Assembly: GCA_015501055.1 (NCBI GenBank) | Contig: JADNYV010000186.1 | Coordinates: 1 to 64,000, forward strand | From: Mucidula mucida | Taxonomy: Eukaryota > Basidiomycota > Agaricomycetes > Agaricales > Physalacriaceae | DNA length: 64,000 nucleotides | Reading direction: 5' to 3' | In this document: piece after piece, positions 1 to 11,468 of the stretch | Layout: every line of letters begins with the position of its first letter | How positions within the stretch are numbered: the stretch's first letter is position 1 | Notes under the pieces: generated by a model | The model's database searches: none | Seen by the model: the letters and a program-made list of their open reading frames with translations, nothing else | Told to the model about the DNA's origin: nothing | Translations under genes and position numbers: made by a program

Positions 1-495
1 TTACCGGAATCGATAGCACATCCCGTACTACTGCATCTGCTCACTTTCGTCTCGGCATTCTGAATGTAGGCCAAATCGTTCAATGTCACGCCCGATATTT
101 CTGTTAGTTGCTCTCATATAATGGTTCTTTTTACATCTGACTTCGCTTGGTTGTAGAACTGAATCGCCAACGCGCGATACCCTATACGTCTGACCCATAT
201 ACATATTTAGCTCGTTTCGTGACTTACAGTCAAACCAGCGTCAAACACGAACATCGTGATGCACACTCCGTTCCTTCTCCTTGACGTCAGTCCATTGAAA
301 TCCAGGCTGCACATCGTATGCTGGTAACTGAAATATGATGCCGAAGCTCTCTCATCCTCATGCACTTCAATCACCTGCCTGTACCGCTGCATGCACGACG
401 AGGCCTCCTGACGGTATTTCCAGCCTTCTTCAAGGCTGTTCGGAGATGTTACAACTCGCGTTGGATCAGGGTCCCAAAAACGTTTCAGGTGATGG
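1..495. other. No supported gene; upstream flank of the GH76 gene
   Basis: Open frames exist on both strands but none shows a recognisable domain, a plausible intron pattern or a family motif. The stretch serves as the upstream region of the GH76 gene, and a TATA box lies at its right edge. The left part may hold the tail of a neighbouring gene cut by the window edge, but nothing in the sequence shows this. Confidence 0.4.
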
Positions 496-502
496 TATAA
501 AG
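496..502 (+). promoter_or_regulatory. TATA box of the GH76 gene
   Basis: TATAAAG lies 52 bp upstream of the chosen ATG at 548, a normal core-promoter spacing for a short fungal 5' leader. It supports that start codon over the longer in-frame extension beginning at 335. Confidence 0.5.
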
Positions 503-547
503 GTAACACGTTCAGCGTTGCGCTGCATTGCTTCCTTCTTCCCAACG

Positions 548-2403
548 ATGATTTTCAAAGCTTCTCTATTTATTAGCCTTTCGCTCGGGGCAACCTATGC
601 TCAGGATCTTGGTGTGCCGCTGTCATGGCGGGTGAGTTCCATTTCTTGTCCTCTCATCATCTTGTACTAAGTAAGCTCTGCTTCCTAGAAATTTAGCAAT
701 TCGCGTCCCCTCAGCGAACGCATCTCCATCGCACAAGCCGCCATCAATGCCATCCTGCCCCAGCTCAACACCGCCACGGGCGAATTTAACGGCGAGCCCC
801 GCTGAACTCGATCTGCCACCTCCTCGCTTACTGTAACGACGCGTTTCCAGGCATAGGCTATTGGCAATCGGGCAACGTCTACTCGGCGATGGCTAACACC
901 GACCACTACTCTGGGGGGACGACCAACAAGGCACAGGTCGTGAACATGCTCAACACGGTGTTCAGTCTTCGTGCTGACTACGATCAATTCGGGTGGGTAG
1001 CCGTCTCCTAAGTACCAGATACAAGATGCTGACTGTTCGCAAGGGTAATCATCTTGCTTCTCTTGACAACCATCTCATCCTCATTTGTGGGCAGTACAAT
1101 GACGACGCGATGTGGTGGGCTCAGAGCGCTGCGTACGCGTATCGGGCGTATGGGGTATGTGCTTTTCCAACGTCGAGTGTTTTGCTCTAAACGCGACCTG
1201 GTTTCTAGGACAATAACCTTTTAAACCACGCGATTGATGTCTGGAACCACGTTTCGAATTAGTGCGCATGCCCTTATGAGACGAATTGCGATTGACGCGT
1301 CCATATGCTTAGTGTCATCACGCAAGATCAAGCAAATTCTGGCTCGAATCCGAATAAGGGGTTCACGTTGTCTGGGACGTGCGATGGACGTGAGTTGCGG
1401 ATAGCTCATTTTCTGCAGAAATACTCATGAAGTTGTTAGAGAGTATGGCTGGGGGTGTATTTTGGGTTAGTCTTGCTCTCAAATCAGGAACTACTAACTA
1501 AACATGCACACCTAGCGTCCGACAAGCGATGACCAGGGCGTCAATTCTGTCACCACTGGGTACGCTTAAAAACATTCTACGATTACGCTCCCTGCCTGAC
1601 CCTTCTTCTTCAGATTATATTTAACGTAAATCCTTGCCCTTGATTCTCGTCGTAGTACTCATTCGAATCCCAGCCTTTCCGCATTCCTCGGCGAAGCCAC
1701 TGGAGACTCCAAGTACACCAACGCCGCTATCGCCAGCGCCAATTGGATCAAAAACCTCAACATCAACTCTGACGGGATCGTCCTCGACTCGGTCAACGCG
1801 CACGACTGCTCCCGCTCGCCTGCGAACTGGTTGTTCACCTACAACACCGGCAAGTTTGTCGAAGGGCTGAGCGTGCTGGCGGCTGTCACTGGGGACTCCG
1901 CTTGGTCTTCTCTGTGAGTGGCGTTCCACGAGCCGAACGAATGGCTGACGGTGTATTTCGCAGGATGGTCAACACGGTGGCGAAGGGTGTCAAGTCGGGC
2001 GCGTGGCAGGGTGATAACGGTATCATCACCGAGGGCGCCAGCCCGAATTCGAACAACGATGGTGTTGGATTCAAAGGTACGGCTGTTGGTCTTTTTTTCT
2101 CTCCCGGTTCTGATGGGCCGCTGTTATAGCCGTCTTCATACGTGCACTAGGCGAAGTGTTTACTAGGACGAATAACAACGATTTGAGAACTCTCATACAC
2201 AGTTATGCTGACGTCCAGGTATAGCTACCTTCGTAGTGTGTTTGCTTGTGACTGACCCATTGTCTTAGTACAACGCTCTCCTCGACTTGGCTGCCAATGG
2301 GACATCTTACTCTTCGGCTTGGGCGGGACCCCCGCAGGCTTTCACGACCTGGGGACAGTTGGCTGCTCTTGACGTTATGACGACTAATATTGTGGCGAAC
2401 TAA
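548..2403 (+). CDS. GH76-family endo-alpha-1,6-mannanase-like secreted enzyme, multi-exon, one apparent frameshift
   Basis: The start codon opens a signal peptide (MIFKASLFISLSLGATYAQ). The spliced product then shows the GH76 core. QFGW joins to YNDDAMWWAQ, which carries the paired Asp residues expected of the GH76 active site, followed by MAGGVFW, the segment GEATGDSKYTNAAIASANW, then NWLFTYNTGKFVEGL and a C-terminal WGQLAALDVMTTNIVAN. GH76 enzymes cleave alpha-1,6-mannan; in fungi, relatives act at the cell wall or on yeast mannan. At least seven short introns are visible, for example after the QFGW codons and after the tract around 1390. In exon 2 the frame runs into TGA at about 802, while a continuous GH76-like reading (PLNSICHLLAYCNDAFPG) lies one base away directly after a CCCC run at 797-800. 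This is either a one-base deletion or a consensus error. Family identification is strong; exact exon ends are inferred. Confidence 0.8.
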
Positions 2404-3541
2404 TCACGTTTCTGATATTTATCCATTGGTGGAGATTTCATTTTCATTTATAACGCGGTCACATAACGATGGCCAATTAATGTGCTCTCTTCTACTGATT
2501 ATGCATACCACGATTCGAACGGGCGGTCATGTCTTTTTCTGGGCTGCATCATTCATCTGCAAAAGTGAATTAGACGCGCGACGAGTCGACGACTACATAA
2601 ATCAATCTAAACTGACGTGTTGCACCGCGCAACTCATCTCTGCAATTTTCATTATCAAACACGCACAGTGATAGTTGCATCACAGAAAGGGACAAAAGCA
2701 TATAAGGTGTAAGATATCAGACGACTTCTGTAGGGATACATACAGGTATGCAGCACGTACACATGTTAAATCGAAGCTAATATAGGGCCTGTATGTTCAT
2801 AAATATGTCAAGCACAGTCAGCACACGGCGAGGAAACGACTAGCACCAGAACTGAAGGGATTCTAGTCCAGTCCCCGAATATTCTACGGTACTTCTACGG
2901 GATCTGATCCTGATGAGGGGAGCATCGAACATCATGGGCTTCAGACGACGCTAGTCGGTCTTGCGTACGTACGGGTACTATAGCTTGTTCTATGAATTCT
3001 ATTCACTATGACATATGCGATGAATACATATGAAGCTCTCCCCATAGTAGGGGTATCCTTCTGCTCGATTGAAAGGTTGACCAAAGTATGTATAGAAAGG
3101 AAAACTATGTTTGAAGTTGTATCCAGATGTAAGGTGGTCTGTATGTAGCCAAATACTGAAACAATAGACACGTATTAATACCCTCAGATGGTATCTGAGG
3201 TATAGCTCACCTTTCTGGGGTCTGTGGCATGATGTATTTGGATATATGCTTTAGTCGGGTTGTGTGATGTGCTTTCTTCTTGTGAGAAGTCGTAGGCTAT
3301 TTCTTCGGATGGAGACCTCGTTCAAGCGCTTAATATTTCTGAGCATTGAAACATGTTCTTCGAGGCCGGTCTTCCAAGCCTCACGGCAAGCACAACTATG
3401 AAACTGTCAGACCAGCTGCCGCTGGACGCGCCACTCAGGCACAGCACTGCCACCGTCGTATGTCATGGACCTGTCACCTGATCGCCGAATTGTTTCTTGG
3501 CCGAAACGATCACAGCAGCCGACTCTACGCGCTTGATACTC
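2404..3541. other. Intergenic, no supported gene
   Basis: Short open frames only, with no domain, no consistent splice pattern and no repeat shared with the rest of the window. It separates the GH76 gene from the coiled-coil gene. Confidence 0.5.
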
Positions 3542-4557
3542 ATGAATAACGCTATCGATAACACCAGCATCACTGTCTCGCCTGAGCTCAACAGCGTACC
3601 AGTAGAAGAGCACCTCGCCAGCGCCTCTACGTCATTGGCAGCAAACAACGCAGGTTTCCTATACGTCGCCTCATCCCAGAAACGTGTATCTAATATTCGG
3701 CATAGCTCTATCCAATGCCGCTCTTCAAGTCAACCTCAACGTCGATACCACCTCCATGCTGATTCGAAAGAGACATTCTCTACACCTTATCGACGAGGCA
3801 ACCAAAGCGTACCTGCATTATTTCCCATCTCTTTCCTGGATATGCTCAACCGTTCTGTACAGACACATGCAATCCGTTGAAGCCATATGCACCGCACTTA
3901 CTCAAGGCATTGCCACCTCCGACCCATCCCAATCCTTCCTCAATCTCTCAACCAAATACCTCCCAGACTTGCACCTCACCCGCGTAAGCCCTCTCCTTCT
4001 CCTCCCAGCCACCCATCCCATAATCCAATTCACCCAAGTTCAAAATGGTCCGCGAAGTTAGTGCACGCGCCCGGGACGTCGAAGCCGCCGCAGACGAAGC
4101 CGAACGCATCGCCGGTCAAGTCCAGAAGCTCTCTGAGCAAGCACGGAACCTCACCAAAGAGTCCCAAGGTATCACAGTCCTCGTGCGCGCGCTCATGCAG
4201 CAGAAACAGCGCCTGCTCGAAGATCAAGTCGGGTTACTCAAGGAGCGCATAGCGGACGTGGATCGCAGTAGAGAGGCTCCGAGTCCGTTATCAGATGGAT
4301 TGGACGAGTTGATGAAAGAGTCGGAGCGGCTGACTGTAGAGGCGGAGACGCTGATGGCCAAGGCTATGGAGACTGCCAATGCAGCTGAGGATGCGTCGCA
4401 TGTGGCGGCAAATGTGGCGAGGACGGCGGTGAATGGTGCTAGCGAGCTGAAGACTGCGATGAGCGTTTTGCAGAACGTGGACGCGTTTATCAAGGAGCTG
4501 GAAATGATGTGGACCCATATGAGGCCGCGGATGCCTTTGGATGAGTTTAATATGTAG
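3542..4557 (+). CDS. Coiled-coil protein of unknown function, about 300 aa, three exons
   Basis: Exons 3542-3595, 3654-3983 and 4039-4557 join in phase 0 across two short introns (58 and 55 bp; gtaccag...gcag and gtaagcc...caag) and give about 300 residues. The first ATG downstream of an in-frame stop at 3479 opens MNNAIDNTSITVSPELNS. Exon 2 encodes a mixed hydrophobic region. Exon 3 is almost entirely heptad-rich: VREVSARARDVEAAADEAER near residue 132, and a long Ala/Glu/Leu/Lys stretch to the C-terminus MPLDEFNM. This suggests an extended coiled coil. I recognise no family. Function is unknown; a structural or scaffolding role is only a guess from the coiled coil. Confidence 0.6.
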
Positions 4558-5439
4558 AGTGCACTGGTAATGGTATGGCTCAAATGAAAGTAGGCCGGGC
4601 GAAAACTTTGAATACAATGAACCTTGCTTTCATCAATGGCATCCACGTGTGTCTACGAGTACAAAGGAATAACTTCAAGATTTCAAGGCGGCTCGGCAGT
4701 TTCCTTTCACGTACACGACCAGCAGTCGCGCATGACTTCCTTTGTATACTTTGTCGCAGCCAGGGCGCTTGATCTCGTTCTCAGGCATTCATGAATTGAG
4801 CTTGTTCAAGCTGACGAAGAGATGGAGACGGTGGCATTTGGGAAGACCACTGCAACCCAAGGGGAGGTGTCTCAATGTGTCACTCAGAGGTAGAGCTAGA
4901 AGACGTCTCCTGGGGTAAGAGACCGTGGAGAGCTCGTACTCGTCCTCTGCCTAAGTGCAGGCGAGAAGATGATACGGATGAAACTATCCAATGTCGACGT
5001 CCAAGGAAGCGGTTTGCTGTAGAAGAATGTATGTGTCTCGTTTCCTGACGTTGAACCAGACTATGAATACGCCACACGTATGGCCTTCCTTGGGAGGCAC
5101 AGCAATTTCATTGTGATGTCATGAGGATGCCGTCGGGACGACAGTAGTATGGAAGCCCACATAGTAGGAACGGTGAATCGGACAACCAGCCTGGAAGGGA
5201 ACGATAGCATCTCTGGAAGTTTTCTTTCCAAAATATCGTTCTATGAAGATTGGATGCACGTCAATCGTCCGGTATTAACAGCAATATGAAGTCTAGGGAA
5301 GAGCCATAGAATAGCTTTGACCGCTACATGTCGGGAATCCATTGGTCCAGGTTCGTCGTTCGACAGCTCGAGCGCGTAAGTCCAACGTAGGCGCCAAAAC
5401 AAAGCCTCCAAAGGGATGACACCATGTACACAGCAAGTA
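4558..5439. other. Intergenic, no supported gene; sequence beyond the end of duplication arm 1
   Basis: The similarity to arm 2 stops at about 5440, inside the P450 sequence. The DNA between there and the coiled-coil gene has only short open frames without recognisable motifs. Confidence 0.4.
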
Positions 5440-6419
5440 CGCTTCGCAATTCCTTCGCGGCGGGCAGGTTATACAAAGATGGAACTTCCCCATAACAGCA
5501 GATAAGTAGAGGTCGCGCGCGATATGAAATCTGTCCAGCAGCGTAGACTTGTCATACATCTCGAATGCTGCAGTCCCATTCTGGACGTTGTCCACTTTGG
5601 TATCTGGATCTCCCTTGTCCATCATTTCCTAATGTTCCTGTCATTAGAGCCAGACTATAACAATGCTGGCCAGAAACGTACAATACAGTTTGACTGCCCA
5701 AATGAGATTGAAACTCCAATGTCAGACCGTTGGCATCTCGTCGCTTGCCAATGAACTGCAGCATCTGTCGTGTGCACTTGTCGGCGACTTTCATCAAATG
5801 GTCGAGTCTAGAAAATGCATGAGGTGACAAGTCGGTTGTGTTCCTCCCTCAACTGGAAAAGAACAATCCACCATGAGGCACGCGTCCTTGACCATAGGCA
5901 TCACTCTTGTCCATACTTTGAGCCGTCGCGGAAATGGGCTGGAAGTCATCCTGCAACGTGATCGAAAGGGCGTTGAGTCCTAAGTTGACACCTCAGTAAG
6001 ATGAAAGACTCTGCAGCCTAATACCTGTTCGACCAAGTTGCCATACTCGTTGTACTATCCATGAAGCGCTTGCCCGCCCTGCCCACAGGGGGTGAAGAGG
6101 CGAAAGACGGTAGAGAATGGCGACCCAGATGATTGTGGTGAGGTACGTGAAAAGCGTCACAGTGGCGCCGGCCAGAAAAGTCCATAACTTAATGCCTGAG
6201 AAAACGAATGTTGCCAAGCCGGCGACCCATGCAGCACCCAAGGATGCAACCGCGATGTCTCCTCTATATGAAGTTCGCAGAAGGACGATGGTTGTGAGCT
6301 AAATGATTTCGTGAGAATCAGGAGGTAATCTTGAGGAAGAGACATACCAAACCCGCCCCAGCAGACAATTTAGCTACTTCAGACAAGCTCGTAGCTAGAA
6401 GCGTGTCGATGGTTGTCAT
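5440..6419 (-). pseudogene. Cytochrome P450 fragment (5' half), copy 1
   Basis: On the minus strand an ATG near 6419 begins a degraded N-terminal region. It is followed by a membrane-anchor segment (AAWVAGLATFVFSGIKLWTF, then TTIIWVAILYRLSPLHPLW at about 6241-6080), typical of the N-terminus of fungal microsomal P450s. Further on, the reading MMDKGDPDTKVDNVQNGTAA (about 5625-5560) matches the equivalent region of the P450 copy at 53950-56098. The part carrying the I helix, K helix, PERF and heme loop is absent: similarity to the other copy ends at about 5440. Frames change repeatedly and stops intervene. It lies behind the FunK1 gene on the same strand, as in arm 2. This is a truncated, non-coding remnant. 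Confidence 0.7.
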
Positions 6420-6469
6420 CTTGGGAGAGGAAACAGATGACTTACCTCTTCACCAAGATCGTATACGCG

Positions 6470-6860
6470 CTTTTAAGCCACGCGTCCGGAGAGTAGTAGA
6501 CGCTCGTCCTAACCTGATCTGCGCTCTAGTAGCCTTCCCTTCAAACACGACAACTCCAAAGATGAAGCAAAGAGGAATACATGCTGCTAGTCCAGACATA
6601 GCGAGGCCAGCCTGGAACACAATTTGCGGTCATGAAGTGTATTGCGCACAAAAATCCTGGTAGGTGGCACGCTGCATCTACTGAGTTGGATCGTATCGAA
6701 GTCTGTACTCTAGCTGCCGCGCAAGACAATATCAAACCCGACGTTGCCGTGCTTGGAAAGAAAAATCAGTCATTCAGGTCACTGATGGATACAAGTTGAG
6801 CTAACGTTGAAATACATACGGATGACAGTTGAAGGAAACCGCTGGCAAAGGGTAATCCTT
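6470..6860 (-). pseudogene. Remnant of a small membrane-protein-like coding segment, shared with arm 2
   Basis: Minus-strand DNA here matches 53550-53880 on the plus strand. One frame reads IVFQAGLAMSGLAACIPLCF followed by IFGVVVFEGKA, a likely membrane segment and basic tail. I do not recognise the family. It sits between the kinase gene and the P450 in both arms, so it belongs to the duplicated block. Frames are broken in both copies. Confidence 0.35.
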
Positions 6861-7139
6861 TGCTACGGTCGGTATGGAGCAACTTTCGTTCCTCTGAGAT
6901 AATGATTTGTTAGAAGTCCGAGTCAGAAAGCATTTCACGTTCTTCAGCGCTTGCAGGTGATGGTTGATTGAGCGACGTTTGGGCCGAAGTTTCCGAGGTA
7001 AAGATCAAGGTCTGGCGAGTAAAAAATCAGAGACATTTAGAACAAAGAGGACATAATTCAACGTGTACAAAATGAGATCATAAAACAAAAGACATGTACT
7101 GTACATATATGGCTACCAAGCCGCTCTAGACCGTTTCAC

Positions 7140-9922
7140 TCACTTCTTCGTCTTCCTTCTTTTCGCGTTGTGGACGACCTCCTCTTCCTCATACAAATGT
7201 GACACGAAACATTGAGAGCTGCGTATCAGGTTTCCTCCCATACCGTCCACGCGGCCCAGCGACATATTCGAGTCCAGTGCCTCCAACTTGCACTTCGTCG
7301 CGTAGCTTAAATACTTGGGATAGCACAGGTTGATGTGCTCATCGGAGGTGTTCGAAGGGAGTTGATCGGCATACTTTCGGAGGGTCTCATGGAACCAGGT
7401 CGTACTAGCGTCCATGTTGTTCTTGGCGGTCACGTACTTGTAGTACGGGTTGACCTTCACTGGTCCGGAATCAGGACCAAACATCTTCAGCAGACCTTCA
7501 TACGCGCATTGCTGCATTTCGGAGGTGTCCTCGGCGTTAACGTATCGGTAAACCAGGGACTTGGCCAACTCGTGGAATAGATCGTTCATTTTCTGAATGT
7601 GGAAGATGACGCTTCTCTCCGGAGATTGTGCCAACTCCTTCAAAATCACCAATTTTGGCAGGTCTATCGGTGACTTGCCCACGTCTCTATGATGGGTGTC
7701 GAAGCTGCTGGCGTCGAAACATGCGGTGAGAGTGTCATAGAGCTGGGTCCTGGATAGGTTGTTCTGCAAATAACGGAGAGCGACGTAGAAGAGAACCCAA
7801 AAGGCAGACTCCCTGTTGTCGATCACGCTATCAGTGACTGTTTGTTTTCCTGCATCATCGCCTGCGCCACGACGTCCCATGAGCAAATGCACTGATACAA
7901 ATAGCCAGGTGCCCTGTCGAAAATGAGTCAGAGGAAACTAGCGTAGGACGACAAAAATGTACTGTTCTCCCAGGACGATGGGTAATTTCGTTGGAATCTA
8001 GCACCAGGCAGAGATCCCAATCGATCAAAATGCCTCGGTCTTTGGCTATCATGATATTGCCGACACTAATATCCCGGTGAAGGATGTGCGCGCGATCAAA
8101 TGCTTGCTGTGCAGCTAAGAAACTGGTCAGACGAAAGTCCTGATGCACTGAATCGAAAAAAAACATACCTTTCATGGCGTCCGCGATACAGAGCACCAAG
8201 GTTTTACATGTCATGAAGGTGGTGAGATCTCTTGCGACGGTGCGAAGGAAGATGCGGTAACACTGAAGGGGTCTTTTGAGGTGATGGTAGGAGCGTCCAT
8301 CTGGAAGGGCTCGGGAATGTTGCAGGAAGCAGGGCTCCTGTGTCCTGGTCACTAGACCGACAACATCGCCTCCAGTCTCCATCTTCACGACATGCTCAAC
8401 CTTTTTCTCTTCCAAGAGGCGATATATATCGGCCTCTGGTCTGGTTTGCTTGGATTCCTCCCGCCAATAATCCTTCATGAAGAAGACCCCGGATGGCTTT
8501 TTGGCCGAATCGTTATCACAGCTGGCCGAAGGCTCTCCAAGTGAGGCGTTCTCGGAGGAGCCTGCCTCGTCGCATACATCCGCCTCCTGTTCAGCGTTGT
8601 CGTGCTCGGTCGGTAAATCTACAGCAGGATCATAAGCTAGACTGCGGCGAGTAGATCGACAGAAGGGAGAGATGCAGCCCCAATGGAATTTAGGAACAGG
8701 AACAATGAATTCTTGTTCCTTCCCATCGAAGTTGACTTTCATCATGAAAAATGCCTTTGGGGCTGGACCGGGATCGCGATACTGTGCTTTGGCATCACAA
8801 TACAACATTTTGGCAGAGTAGCGGGCAAACTGCTTTTTGGCCTTTGCGACGCGAGGATCTTTGTCGGAGTCGAGGCAAGTGATATTGGGGTCCAGGCCAC
8901 GCTGTTCGTCGGTGAGCTGCGCAAAGCGCTGATAAAATTTGAAGAGAATCAGCGACTGCTGTGTGTCCTTTTTCTTCCCGCAAGTGTAATTGAAGCGGCG
9001 AGTGACAATGGACCCGCGGCAATCCCATCGAATCAAGCGAGCGTAAGGGCCAAAGACGACGACGGTAAAGAGGTGACTGCGGAACATCAAGGTCATTGTG
9101 GTTGCCGCGTAGACACAAATCTGCCCGCAAGTGTGTGTGCCGTTCTTGGTGGGGTTTTCTGACGGAAACTTATTCTCTGGGATAGGCTCATCCTTGTCCA
9201 TGTCAACGTCGCCCTTCTCTTCCCCGACCTCCTGCTCTTCAACTTTAGTGGCTTCCCCGTCATCCTTGAACGGGTCATACTGTGCGCTTGGCTTGAGCTC
9301 GACTTGCGACTGCATACAATCGAAGGCTGTGGCTGATGTGGGGCACTCAGCAGTGAGGTATTGGCCAATATCAACCGCCATGCCGTAGCAATTTGGATCT
9401 CCCTTTGCAGAGTGGCTTGCAAACGTGGTAGTGATGGTAGCGGGGGTGGAAGTCTCCGCCGGGTTGGAAGAGGTGCACCATCCTTTGAAAGCGTCGATCT
9501 GGAATTGCTCATACATGAGCATTGCACTGTGTTGGGGCAAGAATATAATGTACGTATTTGGGGTACATCACGTGCTCCATTTGTGAACCAACTGGTACAC
9601 TCGTGAGTGAGGCTATCTGTTCGGGCGTGGGGACACTATTCTTGTAGGCCTCGGTTGTTGTTTCGTTCCAAGGGAGAAACTCGTCCAAGAATACATGAGG
9701 ATCAATGCCAACGAGATGACAACCACGAGTTTCTTCAGCAATATTGAGGTAGTGGGTGTCCATGTCTTTAATGGATGCAGAGAATCCCGCATGGCCAGCA
9801 GTCTTCTTGGTGACCGGAGTCTGATGTGCGGTGATGGGGATGTGGGTTTTCAAGGGAGGAGTGCGCGGTGATTGAGGGGGAACTCCCAAATTATTCGAAT
9901 CAGTGGGTGCGTTATCTGCCAT
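7140..9922 (-). CDS. FunK1-type fungal protein kinase, four exons, about 874 aa, apparently intact
   Basis: Exons 9922-9554, 9498-8169, 8114-7963 and 7913-7140 join in frame across introns of 55, 54 and 49 bp with GT-AG ends, giving about 874 residues. The kinase core lies in the C-terminal half. It has HILHRDISVGNIMIAKD near residue 577, with the catalytic HRD and the Asn four residues on, and GILIDWDLC, where DWD replaces the usual DFG. It ends in the FunK1-like tail (ESAFWVLFYVALRY) and a basic C-terminus (NAKRRKTKK). The N-terminal ~120 residues are Pro/Thr-rich. FunK1 kinases form an expanded, fungus-specific family in Agaricomycetes and substrates are mostly unknown. The gene leads the duplicated block; the arm-2 copy is broken. 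The intron positions are supported by the same splice sites in the other copy. Confidence 0.85.
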
Positions 9923-9982
9923 GATATTAGAATCGAGTGGCGGTTGGGGAATAAAGAGACGTCGACGTCGAGAGACACGTAG

Positions 9983-9990
9983 CTTATATA
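9983..9990 (-). promoter_or_regulatory. TATA box of the FunK1 gene
   Basis: On the minus strand TATATAAG stands about 61-68 bp upstream of the ATG at 9922. The duplicate gene has TATATAAT at the equivalent place (50486-50493), so the promoter was copied with the gene. Confidence 0.55.
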
Positions 9991-10329
9991 GGCGACACCC
10001 ATTGTTTGACCACTTACCGGATTAGTGTTATTGCCACACCAATTGGGCGGACAATGGCAGCAAGTCGTGGCAAATGTGGACAAGATGACTGTCTTTGTTG
10101 AAAAGTGTGATTGAGCGATCAATCAAACACGGTCCACCGGTATTTGCCGTTGCCTTATTGGGAATGGACAATGATGAACGATGTTCAGATCCAGTCATTT
10201 CCTGGACACAGAAGACAGCATCGTAACAGTACCAGTATGTGGCCCAGCCTTCAGGACTCGTGGACAATGGAGCATCCGAATCCCTTCAATCCGACACAGT
10301 GTGAAGATTCGAAGGTGAATTTGAGTTGA

Positions 10330-10922
10330 ATTCCGTTATTATCCTCAGCTTCGAAAGGAGGACATGCATCGTACTACAGGGAGAGCTCAAGAGTTACCCT
10401 TGCCATTGGAGGTAAGGTAGATGCGGTGCCAGAGTTGTGGTCGCGTCAACATTTACTGTTCCCTGATTGAAATTAATTCTATAGGGCAATGTCCCGATCC
10501 TGACCTCCAGTACAATGTCTACATGAAACAATTTGCTTCCCTCTGCCATGGTCTTGAACTCGACTTCGGGTTAAAAAGAAGGACTTACGACTTTTTTTAT
10601 CTCGATTTTGTTTTCTTGTGGCGGCATTAAGCAGTTTCTTCGCATGGTTGTATAGAGACTGAATTTAGGTTGTATTGTACATCGGACCGCAGGCCGCGCC
10701 CTTCAAATTACTATACTAACTGTGACACCGAGTCCCGACAATGCTTTTCAGCAAGGTACTTAAGTATGCCTCTAGTTCGCTGACATCTGTACTTCCGGTC
10801 AAAAACGCGGCGAGCGAAGGGACAGTGCAGGCTGGAACGTAGTTCGCGATGAATAACTACTATTGCCTTTGAAATTTGACTGCCGTGACAACAACTACAA
10901 AAGAAACAATGATTCGAAAGAG
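10330..10922. other. Intergenic between duplication arm 1 and the retrotransposon
   Basis: No convincing gene. Short open frames only. It ends at the target-site copy GTCAC of the LTR element. Confidence 0.45.
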
Positions 10923-10927
10923 GTCAC
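10923..10927. repeat. Target-site duplication, left copy (GTCAC)
   Basis: GTCAC immediately precedes the TG start of the left LTR. The identical 5 bp follow the right LTR at 18075-18079. A 5-bp duplication is normal for Ty3/gypsy integrases. Confidence 0.9.
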
Positions 10928-11455
10928 TGTTAGCGACTGACTAAGCCACGAGACTCAACCAGGTACCACAACAAGAACTAAGGAAGAAGACGTTCGCGTT
11001 CGTAAGACTAGGCTAGGCCAGGTGTATAAACGAGATCGGAACTAAAGTACAATGATACTACACTACTGCTTATATACTAGTAAGTCTGTGTTTGAGACTC
11101 CTTGTCCATACGCGTTTCCACTAGGGATGCTCCACGCCCTTGACCCAGTGTGGTATGCTACTAGTCCGTGAAACCATTAAATACGAGTGGTAACTGCATG
11201 TAAGTAATAATACTGAAACGTCCATGTGTGCTACGAGTGTCGGCGGTGTGTATACAATAGGGAGTCCATGAGGTATCAGCATGTATGATGTCATCCATGT
11301 GTTGGACGTGTGTCCGACATGAGTACGGCTTCGGTAATGAAAAGGAGTATGATCGGTGACGAAACAGATGATGAAACAGTCCGTTGGTTGATAAGACAAG
11401 CCCCCCGATAAGATATGATAAGATTGAAAATGTGAAAATATGGCGATTCATAACA
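10928..11455 (-). repeat. 3' LTR (element orientation), 528 bp
   Basis: It begins TGTTAG and ends ATAACA on the plus strand and matches 17547-18074 over its full length without indels. Differences are single bases, for example G/A near the start, C/T near 10980 and C/T near 11449. Confidence 0.92.
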
Positions 11456-11468
11456 TCACCCCCTCTTT
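11456..11468 (-). promoter_or_regulatory. Polypurine tract
   Basis: Read on the minus strand, AAAGAGGGGGTGA abuts the 3' LTR directly. This is the expected plus-strand priming site of an LTR element. Confidence 0.8.

Larger units (their letters stand above)
5440..10320 (-). repeat. Arm 1 of an inverted segmental duplication (FunK1 kinase + P450)
   Basis: This arm carries, in minus-strand order, a kinase promoter region, a FunK1 gene, a membrane-protein remnant and the 5' half of a P450. The same order recurs on the plus strand at about 50180-55140. Similarity starts upstream of the kinase (the tract around 10260-10275 and the shared CGGTGGACCGTG-like segment) and stops inside the P450. The copies are visibly diverged, with many substitutions and single-base indels. 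Confidence 0.8.

Noticed and set aside
1335..1350. tRNA B-box-like GGCTCGAATCCG
   Set aside because: Lies in a GH76 exon; no cloverleaf could be formed around it.
8683..9162. Plus-strand open frame of 159 aa
   Set aside because: Antisense of the FunK1 exon 2.
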